Shown here: one piece after another, positions 26,976-34,359 of the stretch | Layout of the letters: each line of letters begins with the position of its first letter | Position numbering within the stretch: position 1 is the first letter of the stretch | Assembly: GCA_905339215.1 (NCBI GenBank) | Contig: CAJPFN010000020.1 | Coordinates: 1 to 42,037, forward strand | Length of the DNA stretch: 42,037 nucleotides | From: Rhizobiaceae bacterium | Lineage (GTDB): Bacteria; Pseudomonadota; Alphaproteobacteria; Rhizobiales; Rhizobiaceae | Reading direction: 5' to 3' | Program-made: the position numbers and the translations under genes | Notes under the pieces: model-generated | Seen by the model: the letters and a program-made list of their open reading frames with translations, nothing else | The model's database searches: none | What the model was told of the DNA's origin: nothing

Positions 26976-28243
26976 GCGCGATCGCCGCAGAGCTGCCGCG
27001 GGCCGCGGTCAATGCGAAGCTGATCGCCCTTATCTCGACCGGCGCGGTATCGCTCGGCGTCTTCCTGTCGGGTTTCGTCATCCGGGAGCCCGCCCCCTAC
27101 GAACTCTACATGGCCGGGCTGATCGGCGTTTGGGCATTGTCCGGTCTGCGCATCTCGCGCTCGATCGTACCGCTAGTGGTGCTGCTCGTGCTGTTCAACA
27201 TCGGCGGCATGATTTCCATGACGCAGATGGCCAACCTGATGAACACGCCGCTCTATCTCGCGGTGTCGCTGTTCCTGGCCTTCACCTCGATCTTCTTCGC
27301 CGCGGTCATCGAGGCGCAGCCCGCACTATACCGGCCGATTTTCCTCGCCTGGATACTCGCCGCTGTGTCCACCGCGACGCTCGGTATCCTCGGCTACTTC
27401 GGCATCATGCCAGGCGCGGAAGTGTTCACTCGCTACGACCGCGCCGCCGGTGCCTTCGAGGACCCGAACGTCTTCGGGCCGTTCCTGACGCTGCCGGGCG
27501 TCTACCTGCTCTACCGCCTGATGACCGGCCGGCCGGCGCTGATGCCGGCCTATGCGGTGCCGTTGCTGATCATCACGGCTGGCATATTCCTGTCCTTTTC
27601 GCGCGGCGCGTGGGGCCTTTTCGGCGCCTCGTCGGTGATGCTCGTGGCGTGCCTGTTCCTGCAGAGCAACAGCGGCCTGTTCAGGCTGCGCGTCGTTGTC
27701 ATGACCCTCGCGGCGTTTGTGCTGCTCATCATCGCGATCCTCGTGATCCTGCAAATCCCCGGCGTCGCCGACATGTTCTCAGCCCGCGCGCAGCTGGCCC
27801 AGGACTATGACAGCGACCGCCTCGGCCGCTTCGCCCGCTACGGCATCGGCTTCATGCTGGCGATGGAGCATCCGCTCGGCATCGGCCCGCTGGTTTTCGG
27901 CCAGATCTTTGGCGAGGACACCCACAATATCTGGCTCAAGGCCCTGCTCGACTACGGCTGGCTCGGTTTTGCCTGCTGGGCGATCATGATCGGCTGGACG
28001 GTGGCTGCCGGCTTCCGCATCCTCTTCCGCGACCGGCCATGGCAACCCTACTTCCTGTGCGTCTATGTGGTCTTGCTCGGCCACATCGCGCTCGGCTCGA
28101 TCATCGATACAGATCACTGGCGGCACTTCTACCTGCTGCTCGGCCTGGTCTGGGGCGGCATTGCCCTCGAGCGGCGGCATCAGCACGCGCAAGGGCGCAC
28201 TGTGGGCGCGCCTACAGCGCCTCGCGCAGCAGCGGCCAACTAA
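26972..28243 (+). CDS. O-antigen ligase/polymerase (Wzy-like) membrane protein
   Basis: This 423-residue protein with 10-12 hydrophobic segments starts at TTG overlapping the preceding stop (TTGA), so it is translationally coupled to the priming transferase. The periplasmic loop carries DPNVFGPFLTLPG and the ligase-domain stretch HPLGIGPLVFGQIFGEDTHN, with a conserved His before the last helices. In this setting it most likely polymerises exopolysaccharide repeats. Its last 32 bases overlap the 3' end of the phospholipase D gene on the other strand. Confidence 0.88.
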   Translation: MSAIAAELPRAAVNAKLIALISTGAVSLGVFLSGFVIREPAPYELYMAGLIGVWALSGLRISRSIVPLVVLLVLFNIGGMISMTQMANLMNTPLYLAVSLFLAFTSIFFAAVIEAQPALYRPIFLAWILAAVSTATLGILGYFGIMPGAEVFTRYDRAAGAFEDPNVFGPFLTLPGVYLLYRLMTGRPALMPAYAVPLLIITAGIFLSFSRGAWGLFGASSVMLVACLFLQSNSGLFRLRVVVMTLAAFVLLIIAILVILQIPGVADMFSARAQLAQDYDSDRLGRFARYGIGFMLAMEHPLGIGPLVFGQIFGEDTHNIWLKALLDYGWLGFACWAIMIGWTVAAGFRILFRDRPWQPYFLCVYVVLLGHIALGSIIDTDHWRHFYLLLGLVWGGIALERRHQHAQGRTVGAPTAPRAAAAN

Positions 28244-30320
28244 ACAGAAGTCGCCACTGCGGCCCGACCTCAGCATGGGGGACCGGGACGGACGCCTTGC
28301 GGTACATCTCGAATATCTCCTTCATGCGGCGATAGAACGCCGGGTCGAGGACCGCGACACCGTTCTCGTTGTCGTGGATGAAGCTGCGGTTGTTGAGATT
28401 GACCGAGGAGGCGATGGCGAAGCGGCCGTCGATCATCAGCATCTTCGAATGGAGGAGGATTCTGGTGTCACGGTAGTCGTAGATGTCGATGCGACCGGCA
28501 TGCTTGGCGACGAACAGCCGGTTCAACTGAGTCAGCATGGAACCGCCAAGGTCGCCGGAAAGATCGATGCGGCCGAGAATGGTAATCTTGACCCCGCGCG
28601 CCAAAGCCCGGTCGATGGCCGCATCGAGCGGCGGCGTCAGGTTGAGGTAGGGATTGACGATCTCGATAGTCTGGGTCGCGGCGTCGAGCAGATCGACGTA
28701 GTAGGCTTCCAAGGCGCGCCCGTCGGCATAGGGAACCGAAATGAAGTGGCGGGCGAAACCGGCCGTGCGAACCGCCCCGCCCTCCACTGCCAGCGTAAAG
28801 GGCCGCACCATGTGCGTGGCCGCGTCCTCGTGCCACAACGTCGACAGGTGCGCTGCGAGCGCCTGGGTCGCAGCATCGCCATGGAACGCGACGTCAAGGT
28901 CGCGCCAGTTTGAATAGTAGTTGAGGGTGATGCCCCGCGCCTGTCCGTATTGCTGCAGCTTGGGGTACTTCGTGAGGTCGACCGGCTTGTCGAACAAGAA
29001 GCCGTCATGGATGTTGCGCCCGCCAATGATGGCCACCGAGCGACCGGGCTCCTCCGCGATGGCTGCGAGCAGCTTCGAATGGTGGACCTTGTAGTACTGC
29101 GACATCATCTCGTCGAGCGTGCCGCCGTCCGGAGCTTTCCAGGCGAACGACTTGAACTGGACGTTGAGGTGATCGGCCGCCAACGCCTGGAGCATGGCGC
29201 GGTCCTTTTCGCGCTCAAGGACGTCGGAGGCTATGACGCGGATCGTGGTGCCGCGCCCGGCGTGATAGCGCAGCAGCCGATCGAAGACGCGGCCGGAGAA
29301 GTCGGCCTTGATGTCGAGATACGAGACATAGACGAGTGCCAGGCGCGGCGCCCGCGAGAAATCGAGAGGTGCCTCGGGATCACCGTTGCGCAGGAACGCC
29401 GCCGACAGCGGCTTACCCAACAATGCTTCGATCTTGGCGTTGAACCCTTCAACCTCGCCGGTGAGCAAGGTGGGTCGGCCGGCATCGAACGGGCATGTCT
29501 GTGACATCCAGCGGGCGCCGTAGAAGGCGCGCTCCAGGGGCGGCAGGCCGACCGGATCCGGCATGCGACAGACATCGACGCGACTGTCGAAGTCGGCAAG
29601 CCGGGGATTCTCCGTCTCCTCGCGCACGATGGCGAAGACGCGGCGCCCGCCGGAGAATTCGGCCACTGCGTCGCACCGATTGACGACGTCCGTGGGGACG
29701 AGCAGGCTCTCACCCGCACCTTCGCCGCCGGTAACCGTGAAAGGGATGCCCGCCGGATGGGAGCGGGTGCCCGACCTATCCTCGACGGTGACGACGCCGT
29801 CGCAACTGAGCGTCAGCCGGAAGGGTTGGCCGCCGATGCTGCGCAGTTCGATCTCCGTGCGGATCGCCTGGAGACCGGAAAACGCATAGGGCGCGTCGCC
29901 GGAAGCCGCCGACTGGGGAGCGAGATAAAGCGTTTGCCGGGCGGTACGCCAGCGGTCACGATAGAGCTTGCGGTCGCCGCCCGGCTCCGGCGCCGCCAAG
30001 GGCATTTCGCGGCGATAGGCCGGTTCGGCGATGGACGCAAGCGCGCGCCTCGCTTTTCCCAGTTCGCTGCTGGAGATGTCGTCCGGCGGCCGCGACGGTC
30101 CGATACCGTTCGCCTTGTCCAGCCTTTCAAGGCCGTCGCGGGCGATCAGCGCGCCGAGCCGGCGGCCATAGGCGCGCTCCTCGGCGCTCGCGGTCGCCGG
30201 GCTGGAGACATCCGCCGCCACGCTGGCCAGATAGTCCGGCGTTGCGGCGCATCCACACAGTCCGGACACCAGCACGCCGAGGGCAACCGCCCTCGTCCAC
30301 ACCCCAAGCACCCCACTCAC
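28212..30320 (-). CDS. Phospholipase D-like lipoprotein, two HKD motifs
   Basis: This 702-residue protein starts at GTG overlapping the upstream stop (GTGA). The signal segment VWTRAVALGVLVSGLCGCAA ends in a lipobox-like LCGC. The first ~330 residues are not recognised. The C-terminal half is a PLD fold with HSKLLAAIAEE near residue 414 and LLHSKMLMIDGRFAIASS near 624, each supplying H and K, followed by NLNNRSF. Two HKD motifs form one active site in phospholipase D, cardiolipin synthase and related enzymes. It is probably anchored in the envelope and translated together with the phospholipase A2-like gene. Substrate is unknown; a transferase is possible. Confidence 0.85.
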   Translation of the reverse strand: MSGVLGVWTRAVALGVLVSGLCGCAATPDYLASVAADVSSPATASAEERAYGRRLGALIARDGLERLDKANGIGPSRPPDDISSSELGKARRALASIAEPAYRREMPLAAPEPGGDRKLYRDRWRTARQTLYLAPQSAASGDAPYAFSGLQAIRTEIELRSIGGQPFRLTLSCDGVVTVEDRSGTRSHPAGIPFTVTGGEGAGESLLVPTDVVNRCDAVAEFSGGRRVFAIVREETENPRLADFDSRVDVCRMPDPVGLPPLERAFYGARWMSQTCPFDAGRPTLLTGEVEGFNAKIEALLGKPLSAAFLRNGDPEAPLDFSRAPRLALVYVSYLDIKADFSGRVFDRLLRYHAGRGTTIRVIASDVLEREKDRAMLQALAADHLNVQFKSFAWKAPDGGTLDEMMSQYYKVHHSKLLAAIAEEPGRSVAIIGGRNIHDGFLFDKPVDLTKYPKLQQYGQARGITLNYYSNWRDLDVAFHGDAATQALAAHLSTLWHEDAATHMVRPFTLAVEGGAVRTAGFARHFISVPYADGRALEAYYVDLLDAATQTIEIVNPYLNLTPPLDAAIDRALARGVKITILGRIDLSGDLGGSMLTQLNRLFVAKHAGRIDIYDYRDTRILLHSKMLMIDGRFAIASSVNLNNRSFIHDNENGVAVLDPAFYRRMKEIFEMYRKASVPVPHAEVGPQWRLLFSWPLLREAL

Positions 30321-30784
30321 TCGCCCTGCCCCTCCGGACGGTTCCGGGTTTTCAGAATATCCTTCTTCCGCGGAGGAAGCACGCCCTCCGGAAAGATCCG
30401 GCACATCGGCCAGGCTGCTGCCAGGTAGCCACGCACGAGCATCGCCTTTCGGCGCAACTCGTCCGTAGCGCTCCGATCCGCCATGACCGCCTCTGCCTCC
30501 GCGGCAAGGGTGCGATTGCATCCGCACCTGTCGCCCCCCGTCGTGAAGCAGACATCATGATCGAGGCATGCCGCGTCAAGCCTGTCGATGGGCAGTACGC
30601 TCATATCCCCGGTGCGCGTGCCAAATCCGCAATAGTTGCCCGCCACGAGGCGCGACGGCCTGTTTTCCAACCTGCCCTCGAAGGTGGCGACTGTGTCGCT
30701 ACGTGGAATCCACGGATTCGAGCATCCGGCCACACAGCCCAACAATGCCACCACCCATAGCGCGGAAGTGCGGCGCATTCGCAT
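30317..30784 (-). CDS. Phospholipase A2-like lipoprotein
   Basis: This 155-residue protein has a basic start, a hydrophobic stretch and the lipobox GCVAGC (Cys21). The core reads NYCGFG (residues 50-55, like the calcium loop YCGxG), then IDRLDAACLDHDVCF with the H76-D77 dyad expected for secreted PLA2. Cysteines at 52, 73, 79, 87, 89 and 128 could form disulfides. Normally a CC precedes the dyad; here it is AC. The match is by motif only. It overlaps the PLD-like gene by 4 bases, so a two-step lipid-degrading or remodelling pair is inferred. Confidence 0.75.
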   Translation of the reverse strand: MRMRRTSALWVVALLGCVAGCSNPWIPRSDTVATFEGRLENRPSRLVAGNYCGFGTRTGDMSVLPIDRLDAACLDHDVCFTTGGDRCGCNRTLAAEAEAVMADRSATDELRRKAMLVRGYLAAAWPMCRIFPEGVLPPRKKDILKTRNRPEGQGE

Positions 30785-30963
30785 TTTCGTTCATCCGTCG
30801 ATCCGTGGAGATAAAAGCCGGAACGACGGCTTGTCGCGCTGATCGCGATCAAATGCACCAGCGGCGAGCACCGGCGTGGCGGGAAAGCCAGGCCGCGGAA
30901 GCCGGCCGCCGCGAACTTTTCCCTTGCGCCCAAACCAACGTCCCTATAGGGCTTTGCGCGGTT

Positions 30964-31040
<77 letters not shown>

Positions 31041-31070
31041 ACAAAAACAAGGACTTAAACCGGAAGTCCG

Positions 31071-31106
31071 TATTGGCTATAGATCCTTATAGCCAATATA
31101 TAGCCA
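31071..31106. repeat. 11-bp inverted repeat plus a third copy beside tRNA-Pro
   Basis: TATTGGCTATA (31071-31081) and TATAGCCAATA (31088-31098) are perfect inverted copies around GATCCT, and TATAGCCA recurs at 31099-31106. GGACTT/AAGTCC (31051-31056 with 31064-31069) is a further small stem. Repeats like these, 30 bases beyond a tRNA 3' end, resemble integrase or excisionase binding sites of an attachment region. Confidence 0.5.
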
Positions 31107-31176
31107 GGAACAGCCGCGGGCAATAGTCAGCCCGCCAGCCTTTCGACTGACGGGCCTCGCGCGGTGGACGTGGCCG

Positions 31177-31353
31177 CTAGGCGGGCATTTTCGCGCGCAA
31201 CTCATTGAGTGTCTCGCTGGCGGCAGCGATGCCTACCCTCGCCGCATCAATTTTGGACGCCTCCACGCCTTCCGACGTAAGCGCAGCTTCGGCGCTTGCA
31301 AGCAAAGCCTTTGCGTGCCGAACAAGCGTCAGCATTTCGTTGCTGGTGTTCAT
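31177..31353 (-). CDS. Small hypothetical protein (58 aa)
   Basis: The frame begins MNTSNEMLTLVRHAKALLAS and ends ELRAKMPA. It is alanine-rich, helical-looking and without membrane segments. A GAGGAG site lies 6 bases before the ATG. It starts 18 bases after the stop of the 87-residue gene, so the two form an operon. It resembles the small helical proteins often encoded at the edges of integrated elements, but no family is recognised. Confidence 0.6.
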   Translation of the reverse strand: MNTSNEMLTLVRHAKALLASAEAALTSEGVEASKIDAARVGIAAASETLNELRAKMPA

Positions 31354-31371
31354 TTCGATCTCCTCGGTGTC

Positions 31372-31635
31372 TCAGTTTCTAGTGGTGGTGGGCGACAAGG
31401 CCGCCGCCGCCTTGCGCCGAACGGCCCGCGCCTGGCGCTTTTTCAAATTGCGGATCTGGCGCGCGATGTCGGCCTTGTACGCCGCCGCGACCGCAGGTTT
31501 GACCTGCACCCGATAGTCGGCCGCGGCGACGTTGCCGGCGCGGTCCGCCCAGGCGACGCGGTACCGCCCGCTCTCCTCCTCCATGCCGGCGGCAAGTATG
31601 CTGGCGCCGCGGTAGTCGAATGTTAGCTTACCCAT
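31372..31635 (-). CDS. Small hypothetical protein (87 aa)
   Basis: The frame begins MGKLTFDYRGASILAAGMEE and has a strongly basic second half (IRNLKKRQARAVRRKAAAAL). The first half has a beta-like pattern (GRYRVAWADRAGNVAAADYR); the basic tail suggests nucleic-acid contact. GGGGGAA lies 6 bases before the ATG at 31635; an in-frame ATG at 31728 is less likely. It is the first gene of a two-gene operon with the 58-residue protein. No family is recognised. Confidence 0.6.
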   Translation of the reverse strand: MGKLTFDYRGASILAAGMEEESGRYRVAWADRAGNVAAADYRVQVKPAVAAAYKADIARQIRNLKKRQARAVRRKAAAALSPTTTRN

Positions 31636-31789
31636 TTTCGATTCCCCCTTTGGTTCCCAATTGAACGCAAGGGAATCATGCCGGATTAAGCCAACAGAGT
31701 CCACACATAAGTCGTTGTTATATTTCAAACATTAGGTTATTCCGCATTTTTATATTTGCAGCGTCAGGCATATGTGCATAGTATTTTGC

Positions 31790-31891
31790 ATGGCGAAAAT
31801 GCGAAAACTCACGCCGGGTGAGAAAGGCTTCTTGGCCGGCGCCATGGTGGGCGCAATCATCGTCGTGGTGTGGTGGTGGATTGCAGCGTGA
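31790..31891 (+). CDS. One-helix membrane microprotein (33 aa)
   Basis: The peptide begins MAKMRKLTPGEKGFLAGAMV and continues with a hydrophobic run ending VVVWWWIAA: a basic, short cytoplasmic start and a single transmembrane helix. Its TGA overlaps a GTG that opens the nucleotidyltransferase frame (GTGA), which supports it being translated. There is no good ribosome site before its ATG. An AT-rich stretch precedes it. Function is unknown. Confidence 0.45.
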   Translation: MAKMRKLTPGEKGFLAGAMVGAIIVVVWWWIAA

Positions 31892-32277
31892 AAACCACAG
31901 GTGGAACTCGAGATTTCTCCTTGCCGGCTGCAAATCTGGCGGCGCGCGGCCTTCACGTCACGAACGATGAGTACCAGGCGCTCCTCGATTGGATTCGCGG
32001 TCAAGAATGGATCGATCGCGCGTGGGTATTTGGGAGTTGCTTTCGGGGTTACCGGCGGCTCAAGGGAGAAGTTGAGCCGCCGGACATTGACGTTGCGGTT
32101 GAACTCCGTTCGGTTCCTGCCGACGAGACGGTATGGGCGCAAGTGGAACTGAAAACCCGCGCACGCGCATTCAATAAGAACGAGGGGATGCGCGTCGACC
32201 TACAGATCGCGGGGGATCCGACGGTCGCCAGCTATTTGGCCGAAGGAGCAACTCTTGTCTTTGAACGGAGGGGCTAG
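31888..32277 (+). CDS. Nucleotidyltransferase-fold protein (polymerase beta-like)
   Basis: This 129-residue protein has the minimal nucleotidyltransferase signature: WVFGSCFRGYRR (the GS pair at about residues 49-50), then PPDIDVAVELRS with the D-x-D metal ligands. The third acidic residue may be the D of VDLQIAG. I start it at GTG 31888 because this gives the 4-base overlap with the microprotein; GTGs at 31870 and 31873 are also in frame. Related minimal nucleotidyltransferases act as AMPylating antitoxins or modify small molecules, but no HEPN partner is adjacent. Confidence 0.72.
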   Translation: MKTTGGTRDFSLPAANLAARGLHVTNDEYQALLDWIRGQEWIDRAWVFGSCFRGYRRLKGEVEPPDIDVAVELRSVPADETVWAQVELKTRARAFNKNEGMRVDLQIAGDPTVASYLAEGATLVFERRG

Positions 32278-32668
32278 AAGGGAACCTAGCCGCGGCGCGG
32301 CGATTGAATCGCGTTCGTTGCGTGAGGTTGCCTCTGTGCCTGAGTTCTCCCCTCCCGTTCGCGTTGCGCTCGGCAAGGCCGGCAACGTTACTCACGTCGT
32401 CACGAGCGCGGAAAAGGCCGCTGACGTCCTTCTCAACAGATGGCCCACAGAAGGCGGCAGGAAGCACCTAGCGGCGCGGAAGGCGGTCCTGAGAGCACTG
32501 GAGGCCGCAAGGGACGCGAAGGCCGCCAGCGACGCCAGGAAGGCGTTTGCGGCTGCGGCGAGTGAGGCAGGAATTCTTATGCCGGAACCGCCGAGGTCGG
32601 TGGCGCCGGCCGGGTTGAAATCGCCGGATTGGAATCGGCCGAAGCGAAAGCTGAAGCGGGAGAGCTAA
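32255..32668 (+). CDS. DUF982 domain protein
   Basis: This 137-residue protein starts at TTG 32255, which has AAGGAG 6 bases upstream, and overlaps the nucleotidyltransferase end by 23 bases. The DUF982 pattern is clear: PVRVALGKAGNVTHVVTSAE, LLNRWPTEGGRKHLAARKA, ARKAFAAAASEAGIL. DUF982 proteins are small, frequent on rhizobial plasmids and islands, and of unknown function. The C-terminal tail is basic (RPKRKLKRES). Confidence 0.72.
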   Translation: MSLNGGARREPSRGAAIESRSLREVASVPEFSPPVRVALGKAGNVTHVVTSAEKAADVLLNRWPTEGGRKHLAARKAVLRALEAARDAKAASDARKAFAAAASEAGILMPEPPRSVAPAGLKSPDWNRPKRKLKRES

Positions 32669-32718
32669 CCCGGTCGTTGGTCCGGAACTTGAGAGATTTC
32701 CTCCTCAGTTCTATCGGA

Positions 32719-32997
32719 CTACTTTTCGCCAAAGGCCAGCTTTGCCAGCCCGATAAACGCAACTATCCCGGTGACCGCGGCGAGGAAGATTACCCAGGGA
32801 TGCAGTTCACCATATCGATCACCGCTCAGGAGGACAACAGTAGGAATCTAGCCACTTATCACATACCAATACCAACCGTCTCGAGTTAGGATGGTACGTT
32901 GTCGTGGTACGAGTCTTGAAACAATGCGGTCGTGTTCATCCTCGGAAATTTCGCCCTTTGCTAGCCGTTCATCCGCTATCTCTCTAGCACTGGGCAT
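32719..32997 (-). pseudogene. SHOCT/membrane protein gene split by an in-frame TAG
   Basis: From the ATG at 32997 (GGGGGAA site upstream) the frame reads MPSAREIADERLAKGEISED, a SHOCT-like helix pair, to YWYVISG. TAG at 32848-32850 interrupts. In the same frame it continues IPTVVLLSGDRYGEL, then a single membrane helix (WVIFLAAVTGIVAFIGLAKL), ending at TAG 32719-32721. The second part has no ATG, GTG or TTG of its own, so it belonged to the first; intact length would be about 92 residues. The alternatives are a genuine 49-residue product or stop read-through. Confidence 0.5.
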
Positions 32998-33069
32998 CTA
33001 ATTCCCCCTAATCGTCGTCGGGCGATAGGCACTCTAATACTTTCAGCAGGTCGCTCAAGCATCAACGAC

Positions 33070-33795
33070 TTACTCAGACACGACCACGAGCATGTCGTCC
33101 GGCAAAGGCCGTTGTAGCGCCTTCGCTTCCTCCCACGGTGTCGTCAGCCATGTCTCGATCTCGGCGCTCGTCGTCAGAATAACCGGCATCGCCTTTTGAT
33201 GGATCGGCGCGACAACGCCGTTCGGCTCTGTTGTCAGGAAGCCATAGAGGTCAAGCGTCTCCAGCCCGTCGCGCACCTTGCGGACACTCTCCCATTGCGA
33301 CACCCAGATTCCGGCGAAAGCCATCAGCGGCCGGCTCTCATCGCGCGCAAACCATACGTTCGGCGTCCGCCCGCCCTCGACCTTCTTGGCCGGGTCCGGC
33401 TCGGCGAAGCTCGTCACGGGGACGATGCATCGGTTCTCGACCCCTAGCCACCGCTTCCAATGCCTCGAATTGGTGTTGCGGACGTTGGTCGTGCCGCCGT
33501 CCGGCTCCATTTTCAGGAGCCGCTTGAACTCGTCATCGTCAACCGTCTTCCCCTTGGCGCGGAGCTTTTCGACGCGCTTTGCGGTCGCCTGAAACAACGC
33601 CTGCGATGACGACGGCAGGCCCCAGCGGACGCGGACCAGCTCGCGCACCCCATCAAGCCCGTTGCGCACGATTGGGCCGAGCCGGTCGGGATAGACGTCG
33701 ATGGACGGCTCCAGATTGCCCGACAGGTCACGCATGGCGCGTGACCATTCGATCATGGCCTGTTGTGTGGTGGTGATGTTGTAGAGGTTGCACAT
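33070..33795 (-). CDS. SOS response-associated peptidase (SRAP/YedK/HMCES) family protein
   Basis: This 241-residue protein begins MCNLYNITTT, so Cys2 becomes the N-terminal catalytic cysteine after methionine removal. Known SRAP proteins cross-link this cysteine to abasic sites in single-stranded DNA. IVRNGLDGVRELVRVRWGLP, NTNSRHWKRWLGVENRCIVP and VVAPIHQKAMPVIL follow the family outline. The usual FYEW motif reads SFAEPD, retaining the Glu. The start is the ATG at 33795; the upstream extension to 33831 would hide the cysteine. Its place in an accessory island is common for SRAP genes. Confidence 0.93.
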   Translation of the reverse strand: MCNLYNITTTQQAMIEWSRAMRDLSGNLEPSIDVYPDRLGPIVRNGLDGVRELVRVRWGLPSSSQALFQATAKRVEKLRAKGKTVDDDEFKRLLKMEPDGGTTNVRNTNSRHWKRWLGVENRCIVPVTSFAEPDPAKKVEGGRTPNVWFARDESRPLMAFAGIWVSQWESVRKVRDGLETLDLYGFLTTEPNGVVAPIHQKAMPVILTTSAEIETWLTTPWEEAKALQRPLPDDMLVVVSE

Positions 33796-33899
33796 GGCCG
33801 AGAAGATGGCGCGGTCGTCCTGTGCTGGCAATCACCGTCGCCGCTGAATTAGCCGACGGAACAATTGAAGAACGCGGCGGCCCGCGTTACCTCCCCGGC

Positions 33900-34160
33900 A
33901 TGTCCTGGACAATCAGCGACCTTCGGGCGCAAGGCTACGGCCTCTGGATCCATTGTGAAGCGACCTGCAACGGCATCCGCTGCAGTCATCGTGCCCAGGC
34001 CGATCTAGAAGTCCTAGCAGCCCGGCTAGGCCCAGATCATGGCGCGATGGCTTCCGACCTTGCCGGGCGGTTCAAGTGCGCCCGGTGCGGCTCCAGGGCG
34101 ACGAGCATCACAGTTCATCCGCCGACCGTGCGGGATATTCGGACGGGCGCGCTGAGGTAG
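33900..34160 (+). CDS. Zinc-ribbon-like hypothetical protein
   Basis: The protein begins MSWTISDLRAQGYGLWIHCE and has two cysteine groups (C-x3-C-x4-C, then CARCGS near the C-terminus) with LGPDHGAMASDLAGRF between them. I recognise the pattern, a two-part zinc ribbon, from small uncharacterised proteins common in Hyphomicrobiales. At 86 residues it is of family length. A GTG at 33822 would add 26 residues; neither start has a good ribosome site. It is divergent from the SRAP gene. A role in binding nucleic acid is possible but not shown. Confidence 0.6.
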   Translation: MSWTISDLRAQGYGLWIHCEATCNGIRCSHRAQADLEVLAARLGPDHGAMASDLAGRFKCARCGSRATSITVHPPTVRDIRTGALR

Positions 34161-34359
34161 GTTCGGCCCCAACAGTGGAAGGATGAAATCACGCCTCGCC
34201 GTGACCAAAAGGCTTCTTCCCATTGGAAAATCGGGACGACAGTTTTGCGCCCTATGTCGGCTGTTCCGGCAAGTTTGCCTTTGCTTTGAAGCGGACGTTT
34301 AGCCTCGTGCAGAGGCAGTCTCGACCAAGCTCCGCCAGTTCCTCAGCCGCCAGGCGTGG

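Noticed and set aside
32629-32889. 86-codon plus-strand frame after the DUF982 gene
   Set aside because: It overlaps the DUF982 end and is antisense to the more protein-like SHOCT/membrane frame; no ribosome site was seen.
34184-34303. 39-codon frame with a CALC motif (MKSRLAVTKRLL...)
   Set aside because: The GGAAGG lies directly against the ATG with no spacing, and there is no supporting feature.
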